DNA from: CAYRFQ01 sp964423615
GTDB taxonomy: Bacteria > Planctomycetota > Planctomycetia > Gemmatales > Gemmataceae
Length of the DNA stretch: 49,737 bases
Assembly (NCBI GenBank): GCA_964423615.1
Contig: CAYRFQ010000049.1
Coordinates: 1 to 49,737 of the forward strand
Direction of reading: 5' to 3'
Shown: positions 18,390 to 26,963 of the stretch, piece by piece
Layout: each line of letters starts with the position of its first letter
How positions within the stretch are numbered: the first letter of the stretch is position 1
Made by a program: the position numbers and the translations under genes
Notes under the pieces: generated by a model
What the model was told of the DNA's origin: nothing
What the model saw: the letters and a program-made list of their open reading frames with translations, nothing else
Database searches by the model: none

Positions 18390-19576
18390 TCAGAGGGCAT
18401 TGGTGAGGAATTTGCAGAACAAGAAGACTGGCACGGTTGCCGTTCGAGGAACTCCAAAGCCACGTCGACACACATCTTTTTGTCGAGACGACAAGACAGC
18501 GTTTCTGTACAAGCGAAAGTACCGTTTTCAAAGTACTTGTTCCCTGGAGGGCCACCACCGCAGAAAGGAAAATACTCGCACGTTTCTTGGCATTGGCGGA
18601 CGCCTTCGGCGATGTCTCTTTCGAGAAGCTGGAACTTTTCCGACGCCATCACATCTTCGAGGGAGTCCGTGGCGACATTTCCAAGGACGAAACGACCGTA
18701 TTTGGAACTCTCGATCCCCAACAACTCAGGCGAATACGTACTGAAGTTACCCGCATGATCGACGCTCAGAATTCCCCAAGGCTTGTTTTCTTGGGTTCGC
18801 ATGCCGGGAGCAAACCGGCCTTCCATGATTGCACCGGCAGGGTTTTCAAATTCCCTCAACCGCAGAGGCGGATCGATCGAACGGCTCAATTCCACAAAGC
18901 GTTCCAGGAATCGACGGAACCGTTTTTCCATGCCTCGACCTTGTAGTGACGTCTTCGTGTTCGGGCCTTCGATTTCTTCCATGTTGAAGGCGACGTTGGT
19001 CATCTCATGGCTGAGGTAAAAATCGAACAACTCGTCTGGGTAATCCAAAGTGTCTCCGGTGATCACCGAAATAACATAGAATCCGATGTTGTGCTCTCTA
19101 AGGAGTTCGACTCCCCGCATCGCACTTTCAAACGTCCCCTTACCTTGCCGAGTCCGGCGATAGCGATCATGTAAGAATGGCGGACCATCGACACTCACAC
19201 CCATCTTGATGTCGTGTTCGAGGATGAATTCGCACCACTCCTTGGTGATCAAGGTAGCGTTGGTCTGAAACGCGTGATCGACTTGGTGGTTCAAGTCGTT
19301 GTGTTTGTCGAGCAGGTCGACGGCCTGCCTGTAAAACTCAATGGGGACCACAAGTGGCTCGCCCGCGTGCCAAAGGAGCGTGAACGGTTCTCGGACGAGT
19401 CCACTATCGAAGACCCAACGAAACGTTTGCTCCAATACATCCAGCGACATCCGGTTCGTGGATTGCCTGTGCGGTAGATAACAGTAGGAACAGTCGATGT
19501 TGCAAAAGGGAGTTGGCTGGATGACCAACAACTCCAATGGCCCGAGCGAATTAGAAATGGATTGTCCGGAGATCAT
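18386..19576 (-). CDS. grrM: Radical SAM/SPASM peptide maturase, GrrM/OscB type
   Basis: A 396-residue enzyme from ATG 19576 (GGAGG about ten bases upstream; GTG 19594 is possible). The radical SAM cluster is CNIDCSYC (Cys 25, 29, 32), followed by the WHAGEPLV loop. The SPASM region has Cys 329, 333, 339, 356, 362 and 369 with the segment FCGGGPPGNKYFENGTFACT, which matches the GrrM/OscB maturases. These belong to the group (with XyeB and FxsB) that joins an aromatic side chain to the beta carbon of a residue two positions on, making three-residue cyclophanes. The precursor gene lies 98 bases upstream on the same strand and carries repeated Phe-x-Asn triads. A 284-residue protein follows with overlap. 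Confidence 0.93.
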   Translation of the reverse strand: MISGQSISNSLGPLELLVIQPTPFCNIDCSYCYLPHRQSTNRMSLDVLEQTFRWVFDSGLVREPFTLLWHAGEPLVVPIEFYRQAVDLLDKHNDLNHQVDHAFQTNATLITKEWCEFILEHDIKMGVSVDGPPFLHDRYRRTRQGKGTFESAMRGVELLREHNIGFYVISVITGDTLDYPDELFDFYLSHEMTNVAFNMEEIEGPNTKTSLQGRGMEKRFRRFLERFVELSRSIDPPLRLREFENPAGAIMEGRFAPGMRTQENKPWGILSVDHAGNFSTYSPELLGIESSKYGRFVLGNVATDSLEDVMASEKFQLLERDIAEGVRQCQETCEYFPFCGGGPPGNKYFENGTFACTETLSCRLDKKMCVDVALEFLERQPCQSSCSANSSPMPSE

Positions 19577-19674
19577 TTCGGGCCACCCTCCCACACATGC
19601 AGACCCTTGTCCACACGTTCAGGAACAAGTTACTATCCTGTGAACAAGAGTCCGTTGAGTTGACCGCGCCAACC

Positions 19675-20070
19675 TTAGCCTCTCCAACGGCGGAAACCAC
19701 TGTTTCGGAAACCCCCGTTTCGGAAACCGCCACCGTTGGCGAATGCGCCGTTTCGGAAACCGCCACCGTTGGCGAATGCAGAGTTCCGGAAGCCACCGCC
19801 GTTTCGGAAGCCACCGCCGTTTCGGAAGGCGCTACGTCGAAAACCGATGGCCGCGGGAGCGCACTCCTCGGGAAGTTCATCAGAATCAGTGTTCCCAGCC
19901 ACTTGATCGGCTCTCTCCTGGACGTTTCCCTGGCTCGACGCATTGGCATCGACGTCGTTAGGCGTGTCGTCGGCCTTCACTTGCGAACTGGCAACTACAA
20001 CACTCCCTGCTGCACCAAGGAGCCCACCCAGAAAGGTTTTGAGAAAGTCACGGCGTTCTTGTGCGCTCAT
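19675..20070 (-). CDS. Grr-type RiPP precursor peptide with Tat-like leader and FxN repeats
   Basis: A 131-residue precursor. The N-terminus reads ERRDFLKTFLGGLLGA: a twin-arginine motif (RRxFLK) and a hydrophobic stretch to about residue 29, which fits Tat export. A polar Asp/Ser/Gln-rich linker follows (33-70, single Cys70), then a core from about 77 with Phe at 77, 82, 88, 94, 99, 105, 110, 116, 121 and 126. Each Phe begins a triad: FRN six times, FAN twice and FRR at both ends, separated by GGG, SA, GA or similar. FxN is the target motif of cyclophane-forming maturases, so up to eight Phe-Asn links are predicted, perhaps ten if FRR is used. It lies 98 bases before the maturase gene. The function of the mature product is unknown. 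Confidence 0.85.
   Translation of the reverse strand: MSAQERRDFLKTFLGGLLGAAGSVVVASSQVKADDTPNDVDANASSQGNVQERADQVAGNTDSDELPEECAPAAIGFRRSAFRNGGGFRNGGGFRNSAFANGGGFRNGAFANGGGFRNGGFRNSGFRRWRG
19692..19828. repeat. Coding tandem repeats in the RiPP core
   Basis: The core-encoding DNA has an identical 30-base block at 19716-19745 and 19749-19778 (period 33, eleven residues) and an adjacent exact 18-base duplication at 19792-19809 and 19810-19827 (six residues). Near-identity at the DNA level points to recent slippage or unequal exchange changing the number of FxN units in frame. Confidence 0.85.
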
Positions 20071-20429
20071 TGTTCGGATTCCGGATAATGATGGTCTGGA
20101 TCGATCAATAGATTTGAAGTTGGACTCATCCTAGTAAGCCACCCACCCAAGGTCAATCATTCAATCGAAAAACCTTCCAAAGAAGATCAGAACAGGCTCG
20201 CCGACAGTCAACCTTGATTGGTCGAATGCTGTTTCCGAAGTCTTGGTGCAAGCGAGGACTTGCGGTTCGAGTGGCTCGCTAACGCTTCGGGTTCGTGTCC
20301 AAGACCATCCGAAAGTCCACATTTTACCCTATATTTTGAGATTCGGCAGCCAACGGCTTGACGGTCTACTCCCAGATGATTACAAACTCTTCAAACATTT
20401 CTGCCTTTCTACATTCTGGAGACTGACGC
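20071..20429. other. Divergent intergenic region, RiPP precursor / secreted protein
   Basis: 359 bases between two divergently read genes, so it should hold both promoters. For the plus-strand gene a candidate is visible at 20358-20386. For the minus-strand RiPP precursor no convincing -35/-10 pair was found. No gene is seen. Confidence 0.5.
20358..20386 (+). promoter_or_regulatory. Candidate sigma-70-type promoter
   Basis: TTGACG at 20358-20363, a 17-base spacer and TACAAA at 20381-20386, ending 43 bases before the ATG at 20430. The -35 matches five of six and the -10 four of six positions of the housekeeping consensus. Confidence 0.4.
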
Positions 20430-21032
20430 ATGTTACGAAGGATCTGTTTGCCGTTGATCGGTGGCGTGTTGTTGCTGGCGATGAGTGCTACACTTGTACA
20501 AGCTGGTGATGACGAGATGGTCGAGAACCCACGCTACAAGTATTGGGCCAACTTCAAAAAGAATGCAACCGTGGTTCATGTCGAAAAAGTCATGTACAAC
20601 GACGACACGAAACAACTCGTCCCCGGCGGTGTGGCCAAGAAAGTCATCACCTACAAACTCGTCAAGGTGACACCAAAAGCTGCCCTCGTTCGCACAGTCG
20701 TCAAGGAACAAGATTTCCTGAGTACAATCCAGTCCGCGCCCACAACGATCATCTATCCCGCCAAGGTAAAAAAGGCTTACCTCGCGGCCCTAATCAACGA
20801 AGCTGGGGCGAAGGTCAAAGATATCAAGGTCAAGTACAAAGGCAAAGAGTACCCATGCAAACTCCTGATGGGCAAGACAACAAGCGGCGAGCAGGAGATC
20901 GAATTCAAGAAGTGGATTTCGACCGAAGTCCCCGGTGGAATCTTCAAACAGGTGCGAGTGGCTCGACAAGGGGGTGAAGTTCAGTACGAGGCCACAATCA
21001 CCGTCACGAAGATTGTCAGTGGCAAGGAGTAA
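20430..21032 (+). CDS. Secreted protein of unknown function
   Basis: 200 residues with a clear Sec signal peptide (MLRRICLPLIGG... to VQAG, cleavage near 25). The mature part is beta-rich and Lys-rich, with no Cys pair other than a single Cys in EYPCKLL, and no catalytic motif. I do not recognise the domain. The segment KDIKVKYKGKEYPCKLL resembles a strand-turn-strand module. It stands alone, preceded by its own candidate promoter and followed by a convergent shikimate kinase gene. Exported to the periplasm or surface; role unknown. Confidence 0.8.
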   Translation: MLRRICLPLIGGVLLLAMSATLVQAGDDEMVENPRYKYWANFKKNATVVHVEKVMYNDDTKQLVPGGVAKKVITYKLVKVTPKAALVRTVVKEQDFLSTIQSAPTTIIYPAKVKKAYLAALINEAGAKVKDIKVKYKGKEYPCKLLMGKTTSGEQEIEFKKWISTEVPGGIFKQVRVARQGGEVQYEATITVTKIVSGKE

Positions 21033-21388
21033 CTCGCCGTGTTGGAAACCTTGAGGTCTCGGTTGGGGGAATAACCGAGGCCCACCCCTGCGATCATGCT
21101 TCTCTTTCATCACTCTCTTGTGATGAAGTTCTCCCTTCGGAATGACGGCCCATCGTGTTTCGGGAAGCCCTATTGTTTTGAAGTTGACACCCACCTTCGA
21201 ACAATCAACTGGGTTTCCCGACCCCTCCCCTCGGCGGAGATTTCAAAAAGCCACACGTGATCGGTTCGACTGTTCGAGTTTGCCTCTCACCCGAACAGAG
21301 TGGCTCACCCATGGCCAACCGAACCGGCGTCAGGCAGGCGGGTTCTCCATGGAACCCCTGAAAAACCGTTTTTGCTTTCGTTGAGCCG
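21033..21388. other. Convergent intergenic region
   Basis: 356 bases between the convergent secreted-protein and shikimate kinase genes. It holds a hairpin at 21058-21079 (CTCGGTT facing AACCGAG, no T-run) 25 bases past the plus-strand stop, and a second short hairpin near 21340-21357 (GGTTC/GAACC). Either could end transcripts. No gene is seen. Confidence 0.45.
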
Positions 21389-21931
21389 CTACCTCGAGGT
21401 CAAGAATTCCCTGATCTGCGTGGCGAGTTCTTGCGGCGAGTTTTCGTCCGTCTCGAAGGTGCACTCCGCGCACCCCTTATAAAGCGGCACGCGTTTCGAC
21501 AACAACTCGTGTATCTCTTGGAGCCCACCTTGCGTCAAATTAGGCCGGCGTTCCGCGGTCGACTGATCTGTTTGAATGCGAGCCCACAGCGTCTCGGGCT
21601 CTCCAGTCAACCACACAACCGTCCCCGCGTTCTTCAACATTTCCCGGTTCTCGAGTCGCAAGATGACCCCGCCGCCCGTCGCGACAACTTGTTGCGTTTT
21701 CTCACAAATCACACTCAGAATCGCTGTCTCTTTATCCCGGAAACCAGGCTCACCCTCGGTTGCGAAAATCTCGCGGATCGTCACTCCGTAGTACCCTTCG
21801 AGGAGCACATCGGCATCGACAAATTCCCACCCGAGATCTTCCGCCAACAACCGACCGACGGTACTTTTTCCGGTCCCGCGATAGCCAATGAGGAAAACGT
21901 TGGCGAGTCCTGCAGCAAATTTTGATGACAT
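21389..21931 (-). CDS. aroK: Shikimate kinase
   Basis: Phosphorylates shikimate at O3 with ATP in the chorismate pathway, in the cytoplasm. 180 residues from ATG 21931: Walker A GYRGTGKST (16-24), Asp39-Ala-Asp41 for metal and shikimate, Arg65 in GFRDKE, the GGG shikimate loop (86-88) and the lid Arg at 128-129 (ERRP). The frame is open to 22054, but that part overlaps the end of the upstream gene and is not family-like. It starts 7 bases after the upstream stop, so the two form a transcription unit, although the neighbour has no known link to aromatic amino acid synthesis. Confidence 0.95.
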   Translation of the reverse strand: MSSKFAAGLANVFLIGYRGTGKSTVGRLLAEDLGWEFVDADVLLEGYYGVTIREIFATEGEPGFRDKETAILSVICEKTQQVVATGGGVILRLENREMLKNAGTVVWLTGEPETLWARIQTDQSTAERRPNLTQGGLQEIHELLSKRVPLYKGCAECTFETDENSPQELATQIREFLTSR

Positions 21932-21938
21932 CGTGTTG

Positions 21939-23408
21939 TCACTCGACCTCGTACTCGAGAATGCCAGAGTAAGAACCTTTGGCTCCCGGTTCCAACCCAG
22001 CAAGCAAAACTGGCCCTTTCGTGACCGTGATCTCTGCGTAGAACCGATCGCCAAATCGAATGAGCTGCTGTGATTGTGGCTTTTTATCCTGAATCACGAG
22101 AGCCATTTTTTCGAACTTCGTGGTCTCGACGTGGAACCGATACGTTTGGCCCTTGCGAAGATGCTTGCCCAACGGTGCTTCGATACTATCGACTTTTTCG
22201 ATGTCCGCCAGGACCCGTACGAATCCCGTGAAATCCTCTTGGGCGATCGTCGCAAGTGCCCGTTCGAGAAGACCTTTTGGAAGGAAACGCTGCGGTCGTT
22301 GGAGCCCGGTAAGCTGGGCAAACTGTTCTTTCGTCACGCGTGTCGTGGTCAGTTGCCACCTCGTTTCTTTGGGAAACTGGGTGAAAATCAAATGATCGGG
22401 ATCGGGGAAATAAAAGAAATCCTGCAATCCTCGTTGGTATTTTTTCTTCCGAAAGACTCCCGCGCCGCGCGTAGCGTCGATGAGCTTCCACTGACCATCG
22501 ATCTTGACGGCATTCCAAACATGGTTTGGTTGGTTTGGAAGTCGTTTCGGGTCAAATCCCGGTCCTGTTGCCACTCCGTAGATTAGTTCGCATTCGATCT
22601 TGGCCAGTTGGCACATCTCCTGGAACAAGTCGGCGTATCCCGAGCAAATCCCTTTACGCTCTTGAAACACTCTGTCGATCGGCTGGCGATCCCATTCCTT
22701 CGACTCGAATGCCCCAACATCGAACTCGATCTTCTCCGTGATCCACCGAAACACCGCCCGAACTTTCGCCTCATCGTGGTGCATCCCAGCCGTGAGGTTC
22801 GCCACCAACTTGGGAATCGATTTCTCACCGTCCGGCGAGATCCGTAAAGCGTGCCAGTCGGCAAATTCACGAAAATCCTTCTTCAAGGCCAACATTTCGT
22901 ACAGCTTTCCCTCTCGTTCTCTCCTCCACTGAATTTCGCCTCGGGCTTCTCCGAGTTGCTGTTGCAATTTCGCAATCGTTGCTTTCGCTTTCTCGAATTT
23001 GGGTGACGATATATCTTTTTGTCTGGGCAAACCATCGTTCGCGCCCTTCCTCGGCGACGTTTCGTTCTTGTCGTTGTTTAGGGGATTCCCCTCCGGCTTT
23101 TTCTCCTGTCCCGCGACGAAGACGTACGTTCCGAGGATTCCCAGCCCAAGGAACATGACTGACAACACGCTCTGGTAAATCAATTGACGCGCGAAAGAAC
23201 TTTGTCGAATCTCAGTCTCGGAGGGAGGGGCGGTCGCTGGTGTTTTGCCAGATAGCTCGGTCGGTGTAGGGGCATCCGTAGATGGACCGATGGGGACTTG
23301 GAACATGTGTTGGCATGCCGGGCAAGCGAGGCGGTCGCCCACATGCTCGTCGGCCACTCGCAAGACTTGCTGGCAGTCCGGGTTCGGACACCTCAAGTGA
23401 ATTGTCAT
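21939..23408 (-). CDS. Zinc-ribbon/transglutaminase-like membrane protein
   Basis: 489 residues. An N-terminal zinc ribbon uses Cys 7, 12, 29 and 32; a Pro/Thr linker and one membrane helix follow (about 77-99), then a short coiled coil (about 138-170) and a transglutaminase-like domain with Cys255 (KGICSGYADLFQEMC), His296 (PNHVWNAVKIDG) and Asp311 (KLIDATRGAG), the triad order of the KY/transglutaminase-like peptidase group. The C-terminal 150 residues are beta-rich and end at a likely surface-facing domain. A cytoplasmic ribbon joined through the membrane to a putative thiol-dependent peptidase or crosslinking domain suggests a membrane-linked role, but the substrate is unknown. Confidence 0.85.
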   Translation of the reverse strand: MTIHLRCPNPDCQQVLRVADEHVGDRLACPACQHMFQVPIGPSTDAPTPTELSGKTPATAPPSETEIRQSSFARQLIYQSVLSVMFLGLGILGTYVFVAGQEKKPEGNPLNNDKNETSPRKGANDGLPRQKDISSPKFEKAKATIAKLQQQLGEARGEIQWRREREGKLYEMLALKKDFREFADWHALRISPDGEKSIPKLVANLTAGMHHDEAKVRAVFRWITEKIEFDVGAFESKEWDRQPIDRVFQERKGICSGYADLFQEMCQLAKIECELIYGVATGPGFDPKRLPNQPNHVWNAVKIDGQWKLIDATRGAGVFRKKKYQRGLQDFFYFPDPDHLIFTQFPKETRWQLTTTRVTKEQFAQLTGLQRPQRFLPKGLLERALATIAQEDFTGFVRVLADIEKVDSIEAPLGKHLRKGQTYRFHVETTKFEKMALVIQDKKPQSQQLIRFGDRFYAEITVTKGPVLLAGLEPGAKGSYSGILEYEVE

Positions 23409-23819
23409 GATGACGAGATTCCCGAGAAGACCCTGTTCCTGATTACATTCCCCCTCTCACGGAGGTCAATATATCACACTGGGAGACTTTGGTATGGCTC
23501 CGACGTTCTTTCAAAATCGGCATCAATTCTTGCATGCCACGAAAAATAGAACTCTATCCGTCACGACTCCCTACAATTGGGGAAGATTGAGGAGCCTCTA
23601 TTTCGGAATGCCTATCAAGTTTCGGCCGATCGTTTGAATAGTTCTGCTTTGTCACTCATCCAAAACATAGCCGAGACAAGACATCAACCGAAACGCACAT
23701 GCAAAACTCTTGCTTCGGATTGGGACAAATTCCTCCAGTTGTTCGGGACCCAAAACCGCCGAGTGAACAATCCTGGCACACTCCATTGCGATAAGCCTGG
23801 CTCAACGAAAGGAAATCAC
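23409..23819. other. Divergent intergenic region
   Basis: 411 bases between two divergent genes; must hold both promoters. The frame of the plus-strand gene is open from 23577, but the added residues are polar and not protein-like and no ribosome site precedes them, so the region is treated as untranslated. No hairpin or repeat stands out. Confidence 0.4.
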
Positions 23820-25409
23820 GTGAGCACAATTGCGCACTTGATGGCTCCGAAACAGGATCGTGCGATCGTGGCCGAACCCTCGCTCGACAGCGTTCCTGAC
23901 GTTGTTGCCGCGAACACGACAGCCTTGGAACGCTCCACACTCAAGTTGGCTGGGCGACACTTGGCCGCTCTGCGTCAGGAAGCTCGCGAGGCGGCTGTCC
24001 AAGCTGCCATAGTGTACATGACCGAGGCAGGCGAACCGCTACCGCCACAAAGGGAATCCTCCATCTTGGTTTCTGGACATCAGCCCGAGCTATTTCATCC
24101 GGGCGTTTGGGTCAAGAATTTTGCCCTCCAGGGTCTGGCTCGAAAAACCAACACTACTTCTCTCAACATCATCGTCGATAACGACATCGTCAAAGCAACG
24201 TCTTTGTCGTATTTGCCGATCAACTTTCCTCTGCCAGACGTTAATCAGTTCCCAACCAAGTTACCATCGCTCCCTTTTGACACGCCGTCGGTCCATCCTC
24301 CGAACGAGGACTACCTTGTGCAGAACGAGTCCTTGTTCGCAACATACCGCAATCTCTTTCAGTTCGACTGGGGATACCAACCATTTTTGCATGCTTTCTG
24401 GGACACTGTGCTCGCGGCCAGAACTCGGACTAGAAACTTGGGCGAGCGATTGGTGACGGCTCGTCGGCACTGGGAGCGACAATGGGGCTGTCACAACCTG
24501 GAAGTTCCCGTCAGTCGGCTATGCCAGACAGAACCTTTTGCCTGGTTCGCAGGGCATTTATTGTGTCACCTCGAGGACTTCCATGCGATCTATAATCAAA
24601 GCGTCCGCCAGTATCGCCACCAACATCGCCTCCGAAGTCGAAACCATCCGGTCCCGGAACTTGGTCGCCAAGGGGATTTGTGGGAAGCTCCGTTTTGGGC
24701 TTGGAATGCCGGAACCCAACAACGGGGACGGTTATTCGTCCGGTTACAGGAGAAAGCTCTGGCGATGGTCGTCAACGGAACGGAGTGGTGTTGGGTCGCT
24801 CGTTCCCCCGATGCCATCGCCGATGTTTGGGACGCTCTGATCTCTCAAGGGAAAAAAGTAAGAAGCCGCGCTCTCACGACTACACTCTTCGCGAGGCTCT
24901 TTCTGGCGGATTTGTTCATCCACGGCCTGGGTGGCGGAAAATATGACGAAGTGACCGACAACTTGATTCGCCAATTCTACGGCCTCGAACCACCGCGTTA
25001 TCTCGTCTTGTCGACGACGTTACTGCTCCCGTTCCCGCGTTATCCTGGAACCCGAAACGAGAGCGAAAAACTGCACCATCGTCTCCGCGAGTTGCAGCAC
25101 AACCCCCAGAGATACTTCGATGAACTCGACTCGATTCCTGAGGACGCGCTTCGTCTCGCGCAAACGAAGGAACGTTTGATCCAAACCCAGGGCACCAACC
25201 GACTCGAACGCCGACGCCGATTTCACGACCTGCGGAAGATCACCGACCAACTGAGCGCGTACCTGCACGTGCAGAAAGAAATGACAGAAGCAGAGTTGCA
25301 GAATTGTCGGAAGCAAATTCAAGCGAATGACTTGTTGAGCAAACGAGATTTTTCCTTCGTCTTTCATCCCGAGGAAACGCTGAGGGAGTTCTTGACACAG
25401 TTTTTGTAG
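23820..25409 (+). CDS. Conserved-looking cytoplasmic protein of unknown function
   Basis: About 529 residues from GTG 23820, which has AGGAAA seven bases upstream; ATG 23841 is an alternative. I do not recognise a named family. Notable parts are SGHQPELFHPGVWVKNFALQ in the first fifth, a central Arg-rich aromatic region, IHGLGGGKYDEVTDNLIRQF near residue 370-390, and a C-terminal helical region ending in FVFHPEETLREFLTQF. The HQPxLF start and the GGGKYDEVTD block faintly recall BshC, the cysteine-adding enzyme of bacillithiol synthesis, but overall resemblance is too weak to claim that. No signal peptide or membrane segment. Monocistronic by layout. Confidence 0.75.
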   Translation: MSTIAHLMAPKQDRAIVAEPSLDSVPDVVAANTTALERSTLKLAGRHLAALRQEAREAAVQAAIVYMTEAGEPLPPQRESSILVSGHQPELFHPGVWVKNFALQGLARKTNTTSLNIIVDNDIVKATSLSYLPINFPLPDVNQFPTKLPSLPFDTPSVHPPNEDYLVQNESLFATYRNLFQFDWGYQPFLHAFWDTVLAARTRTRNLGERLVTARRHWERQWGCHNLEVPVSRLCQTEPFAWFAGHLLCHLEDFHAIYNQSVRQYRHQHRLRSRNHPVPELGRQGDLWEAPFWAWNAGTQQRGRLFVRLQEKALAMVVNGTEWCWVARSPDAIADVWDALISQGKKVRSRALTTTLFARLFLADLFIHGLGGGKYDEVTDNLIRQFYGLEPPRYLVLSTTLLLPFPRYPGTRNESEKLHHRLRELQHNPQRYFDELDSIPEDALRLAQTKERLIQTQGTNRLERRRRFHDLRKITDQLSAYLHVQKEMTEAELQNCRKQIQANDLLSKRDFSFVFHPEETLREFLTQFL

Positions 25410-25445
25410 TCCGATGTCAAGAACTCCTCGATCAGCGTAACTCGC

Positions 25446-26963
25446 TTACTTCTTGGCTGTAGCCAGCGGCGGATACACGTTCGGATCCGCAACATAAGGG
25501 TTTACAGGGCTGCCTTGGAGGGCCTTAAGGAAGCTCACCAAGTCGGCGACCTCTTGCTTGGTAAGGTTGAGCTTCAGAGGCACGATCGGGACGTTGTCCG
25601 GACCGAACCTTGGATCCGTACCTTTCCAGGCTTTCGGGTTCTCGAGAAACTTTTGTTCGGCCGCAATGTCTCGCATTTCAGGAGCAAGGTATCGGTTCGC
25701 ATTACCACCTTTGTTGTAAAACTCGACGACTTCCGTGAGCGTTTTCTCGCTCCCGTCGTGCATGTAGGGGGCCGTACTCAGCAATCCTCGCAGTCCAGGA
25801 GTCTTAAACGCGCCGACATGCTCGGGGTTTTTATGCCCGGTTGGCTCTGCGGCGTATCGTCCCATTTGGTTTGCTGGGATCTTGCCGTCGACGACACCGA
25901 CTCCGAGGTTGTGGAACTGGTTGTCGGTGAAGTTGTCACCGACGTGGCACTTCGAACACCGAGCCTTGTTGAAGAACAAGGTCTGACCATTAAAAATGCT
26001 TTCCGCAATTTGAGGAATTCGTTCGGCGTCTTTTTTGTTTTGGATTCCGAAAGCCTCGAGGATCCCAGCTTCTTTGTTCCCGATGGCTTTTCGCAACACC
26101 GATTCGTAATCGACAGGGCTCAGTTTGGCTTTGAAGTTACGCGTCTTGATGGCGCGTGCCCGGAGTTCTTCGGGGCCGCGGTCGTAGACCGAATCGCCCA
26201 GGAGCACAGTTCGTTCGAAGGTGGCGATCGCCTTCGCTACACCATCTCGCGTTGGTTCGGTTCCGTAAGCCTTCTTGAACATCTCGACGTAGTCGGGTTG
26301 TTTCCGAATTCGCAACACAACCGACTTCCAGGGGTGTGGATCCTTCCCGGCCATCTCGATCGGATTGCCAGGAGGTCCCTGAGATTGATCTTCGAGAGAC
26401 ATCGCTCGACCGTCCCAGAATTGTCGAGGGCTGTACGCACTGTTGAACACAGGAGGAGAGCTGACGCCACCCTTGGCTCCGCCGATGCCAGTGGAGACAG
26501 GACTTTGATCGGTCCAGCCTAGCTCGGGGTTGTGGCAACTCGCGCACGAGACGGTGTTGTTCGCCGACAAGATAGGATCGAAATACAACTTCTTACCAAG
26601 CACCCACCGATCCACCGTGATTTCGTTTTCCAAAGGCACCTTCGGGGCCGAGTTCAATCCCAGTGGTACTTTGATCTTGACGGCCTTTCGAGTGACTTTC
26701 TCGCCCGTTTTCGGGTTAACCGCCTCCTCCATAGCCACGTTCCAAAAAGATTTCAAATTCAACCATTCCCGAGGGTTCGTTCCTTTGGCAACGAAATAAA
26801 TTGGGTGGCGTTGTTCGAACGGTTGTCGAAGTTTTTCGTTGGGCAGTTGCCACATCAAACTTTCGGCGTTTGGGCCTTCCGCGTGAGTCGTCGATTGAAA
26901 TACGGCAAGGATGGCCAAAGCCATAAGTGTAATGCCGACCATCGAATGAACGATTCGATGCAT
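25446..26963 (-). CDS. Di-haem cytochrome c peroxidase / MauG family protein
   Basis: A periplasmic c-type cytochrome of 505 residues with a signal peptide (cleavage near residue 28). Two haem-binding motifs are visible: CASCH (140-144) and CSKCH (336-340), the two-domain layout of bacterial cytochrome c peroxidases and MauG. DGRAMSLEDQ (184-193) is the conserved segment after the first haem. In this family the low-potential haem reduces H2O2 with electrons from the other haem, or oxidises a protein partner. It is long for the family (usually 320-400), with extra residues at 35-120 and an insert about 275-320. ATG 26963 has AGAGGAA upstream. Electron donor not evident in the window. Confidence 0.93.
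   Translation of the reverse strand: MHRIVHSMVGITLMALAILAVFQSTTHAEGPNAESLMWQLPNEKLRQPFEQRHPIYFVAKGTNPREWLNLKSFWNVAMEEAVNPKTGEKVTRKAVKIKVPLGLNSAPKVPLENEITVDRWVLGKKLYFDPILSANNTVSCASCHNPELGWTDQSPVSTGIGGAKGGVSSPPVFNSAYSPRQFWDGRAMSLEDQSQGPPGNPIEMAGKDPHPWKSVVLRIRKQPDYVEMFKKAYGTEPTRDGVAKAIATFERTVLLGDSVYDRGPEELRARAIKTRNFKAKLSPVDYESVLRKAIGNKEAGILEAFGIQNKKDAERIPQIAESIFNGQTLFFNKARCSKCHVGDNFTDNQFHNLGVGVVDGKIPANQMGRYAAEPTGHKNPEHVGAFKTPGLRGLLSTAPYMHDGSEKTLTEVVEFYNKGGNANRYLAPEMRDIAAEQKFLENPKAWKGTDPRFGPDNVPIVPLKLNLTKQEVADLVSFLKALQGSPVNPYVADPNVYPPLATAKK

Noticed and set aside
19692..19828. Possible short CRISPR array
   Set aside because: Repeats have periods of 33 and 18 bases without unique spacers and encode the FxN core of the RiPP precursor in frame.
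23820..25409. Calling this gene bshC
   Set aside because: Only short blocks recall BshC; no overall alignment can be supported by eye, and no bshA/bshB lies nearby.
25515..26522. Plus-strand open frame of 335 codons
   Set aside because: Antisense to the di-haem peroxidase, whose CxxCH motifs fix the coding strand.
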